From Cryobacterium sp. HLT2-28 (GTDB lineage Bacteria > Actinomycetota > Actinomycetes > Actinomycetales > Microbacteriaceae): a stretch of DNA of 64,000 nucleotides. Both the position numbers and the translations under genes were made by a program. Below, in pieces: positions 62,520-64,000 of this stretch (the first letter of the stretch is position 1; every line of letters starts with the position of its first letter). The notes under the pieces were generated by a model. It made no database searches. It saw only the letters and a program-made list of their open reading frames with translations, and was not told where the DNA came from. The stretch is taken from positions 62,001 to 126,000 of the forward strand of contig NZ_SOFH01000022.1 of the NCBI RefSeq assembly GCF_004402495.1, read 5' to 3'.

Positions 62520-62606
62520 GGTCGAATTCGACGGAGATTCTGGCTGAAAACCCTTGATACGGGCTTCAAACCCACGATTTTCCCAAAATCTCCGTCGAAT
62601 TTGACC
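62520..62606. repeat. 20-bp inverted repeat between glyA and folD
   Basis: GGTCGAATTCGACGGAGATT (62520-62539) and AATCTCCGTCGAATTTGACC (62587-62606) pair with a single mismatch around a 47-base loop. The right arm begins 10 bases beyond the glyA stop. There is no T-tract, so it is not a standard terminator. It could be a small non-autonomous mobile element, an attenuating stem, or a protection site for mRNA ends. Confidence 0.7.
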
Positions 62607-62615
62607 AGACAGGGG

Positions 62616-63914
62616 CTACTGCTGCAGGCCCGGGTACAGCGGGAAGGCCTCGGTGAGCACCTTGACCCGGGCCCGGAGACCCTGGATGTCGGCGTCCGGC
62701 TTGAGCGCCTCGGCGATCACGTCGGCGACGACGGTGAACTCGGCGTCGTCGAAGCCTCGGGTCGCGAGGGCGGGTGTGCCGATCCGCAGGCCGCTGGTGA
62801 CCATCGGCGGGCGCGGGTCGAACGGGACTGAGTTGCGGTTGACCGTGATGCCGACGTCGTGCAGCGCGTTCTCCGCCTGCTGGCCGTCGATCGGCGAGTT
62901 GCGGAGGTCCGCGAGCACAAGGTGCACGTCGGTGCCCCCGGTGAGCACGTCGACTCCGCCGGCCTTCGAGTCGTCGGCGGTGAGCCGGGCGGCGAGGATG
63001 CTGGCGCCGCGGAGGGTGCGCTCCTGGCGCTCCCTGAACTCGGGTTCGCCCGCCAGCTTGAACGCGGTGGCCTTCGCGGCGATCACGTGCATCAGCGGGC
63101 CGCCCTGCTGGCCCGGGAAGACGTTGGAGTTCAGCTTCTTCGCCAGGGTCATGTCGCGGGAGAGGATGAAACCGGAACGCGGTCCGGCGAGCGTCTTGTG
63201 CACGGTGCTGGAGACGACATCCGCGTAGGGCACGGGCGAGGGGTGCAGGCCGGCGGCGACGAGGCCGGCGAAGTGGGCCATGTCGACCCAGAGCAGGGCG
63301 CCGACCTCGTCGGCGATCTGGCGGAAGGCCGCGAAGTCGAGGTGGCGCGGGTAGGCCGACCAGCCGGCGATGATGACCTTCGGCTTGTGCTCGAGGGCCT
63401 TGTCGCGCACCACGTCCATGTCGACGCGGAAGGTCTCCGGGTCGACGCCGTAGGCGACCGGGTTGTAGAGCTTGCCGGAGAAGTTGAGCTTCATGCCGTG
63501 GGTGAGGTGGCCGCCGTGGGCGAGCTCGAGGCCCAGGATGGTGTCGCCGGGCGTGGCGATGGCGGCCAGCACGGCGGCGTTCGCGGTGGCGCCGGAGTGC
63601 GGCTGCACGTTCGCGTATTCGGCGCCGAAGAGGGCCTTCGCGCGGTCGATCGCGAGCTGCTCGGCCACGTCGACGTACTCGCAGCCGCCGTAGTAGCGGC
63701 GGCCCGGGTAGCCCTCGGCGTACTTGTTGGTGAGCACGGAACCCTGCGACTGCAGGATGGCGCGGGGCACGAAGTTCTCGCTGGCGATCATCTCGAGGTA
63801 GTCGCGCTGGCGGCCGAGCTCCTGCTCGAGCACGGCGGCGATCTCGGGATCGACGACCTCGAGGGGCTCGTTGAACGTGGAGTTCAGAACGGTGGATGGC
63901 ACGGGATCGGACAC
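62616..63914 (-). CDS. glyA: Serine hydroxymethyltransferase
   Basis: The 432-aa PLP enzyme interconverts serine and glycine with tetrahydrofolate. [32 protein letters not shown] and the PLP-lysine motif [16 protein letters not shown] are all intact, as is the C-terminal [16 protein letters not shown]. The start is a GTG with AAGGAGA close upstream. The 5' leader carries the 3' part of a ZTP riboswitch, so expression should rise when ZMP/ZTP accumulates under folate shortage. Confidence 0.97.
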   Translation of the reverse strand: MSDPVPSTVLNSTFNEPLEVVDPEIAAVLEQELGRQRDYLEMIASENFVPRAILQSQGSVLTNKYAEGYPGRRYYGGCEYVDVAEQLAIDRAKALFGAEYANVQPHSGATANAAVLAAIATPGDTILGLELAHGGHLTHGMKLNFSGKLYNPVAYGVDPETFRVDMDVVRDKALEHKPKVIIAGWSAYPRHLDFAAFRQIADEVGALLWVDMAHFAGLVAAGLHPSPVPYADVVSSTVHKTLAGPRSGFILSRDMTLAKKLNSNVFPGQQGGPLMHVIAAKATAFKLAGEPEFRERQERTLRGASILAARLTADDSKAGGVDVLTGGTDVHLVLADLRNSPIDGQQAENALHDVGITVNRNSVPFDPRPPMVTSGLRIGTPALATRGFDDAEFTVVADVIAEALKPDADIQGLRARVKVLTEAFPLYPGLQQ

Positions 63915-63961
63915 GGGGTCTCCTTAGACGAATTGGTTAACGACGTGATGATTAATCGTCG

Positions 63962-64000
63962 TGGCCCAGGCGTGCGGCCACTAACCGTGTCAGTCGCTCC
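63962..64000 (-). promoter_or_regulatory. ZTP (pfl) riboswitch, 3' part, upstream of glyA
   Basis: Read on the minus strand, the leader from the window edge gives GGAGCGAC, then a variable hairpin loop region, then CGCCTGGGC at 63972-63964. These are the two invariant blocks of the 3' domain of the ZMP/ZTP riboswitch (pfl motif). The 5' domain with its GUGACUGGCG-type block lies beyond 64000. The distance to glyA is about 50 bases and includes a possible CGACG/CGTCG stem as expression platform. glyA and folD are classic members of this regulon. Confidence 0.8.

Overview
The window comes from a high-GC actinobacterium, most probably a member of the Microbacteriaceae. The signs are the high GC content, many GTG starts, actinobacterial versions of folD, glyA, galT and galK, and frequent GGCATCC/GGATGCC words in the chromosomal part. 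Two different DNAs meet here: an integrated element on the left (about 771-37642) and ordinary chromosome on the right (37643-64000), plus a short chromosomal stub (1-770).

The element sits in a tRNA-Lys(TTT) gene (742-814). A 45-bp copy of the tRNA 3' half recurs at 37598-37642, so attL and attR bound about 36.8 kb. The left end is a phage-like control module: tyrosine integrase, XRE-type regulator, divergent GTG-started excisionase and a phage-type replication protein. I see no capsid, packaging or conjugation genes, so it reads as a satellite-like or genomic-island integrative element. Cargo follows: hipB-hipA behind five operator-like sites phased at exactly 28 bp, a serine recombinase, a membrane protein, a giant KAP/YobI-like P-loop NTPase, an IS256 and an IS110 element, a dead methyltransferase gene and a membrane alpha/beta-hydrolase. 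The 8205-19123 part is bracketed by inverted arrays of a TGAGCACCACC repeat.

The core of the cargo is a four-gene minus-strand operon (30131 to 19851): SNF2/RapA-like helicase, type III Mod methyltransferase, type III Res endonuclease, and an RloC/PrrC-like AAA ATPase with a CxxC hook and a C-terminal HEPN-type R-x6-H motif. Mod/Res and Res/ATPase are coupled by 1-base TAATG overlaps. Divergent to it lie a NERD nuclease-like gene and a small protein with an RNxxxH HEPN motif. Next comes a compact, largely unrecognised plus-strand operon (33536-37274): an unknown protein, a metallophosphoesterase, a HAD-family protein and four diverged tandem paralogues of a small protein, one of them frameshifted. 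A truncated helicase N-terminus lies beside attR.

The chromosomal flank holds two SGNH-GAF paralogues around a proton antiporter and a hexapeptide-repeat protein, a DUF445 protein, a copper amine oxidase with TetR and AraC regulators and an APC permease, and a galactose block (galM-like, DeoR-type regulator, galT-galK). It continues with a YbaK-type editing protein, a gamma-carbonic-anhydrase-like protein and a lysine-degradation block (permease, lysine 2-monooxygenase DavB, PucR-type regulator, 5-aminovaleramidase DavA). It ends with folD and glyA; glyA is preceded by the 3' half of a ZTP riboswitch, cut by the window edge.
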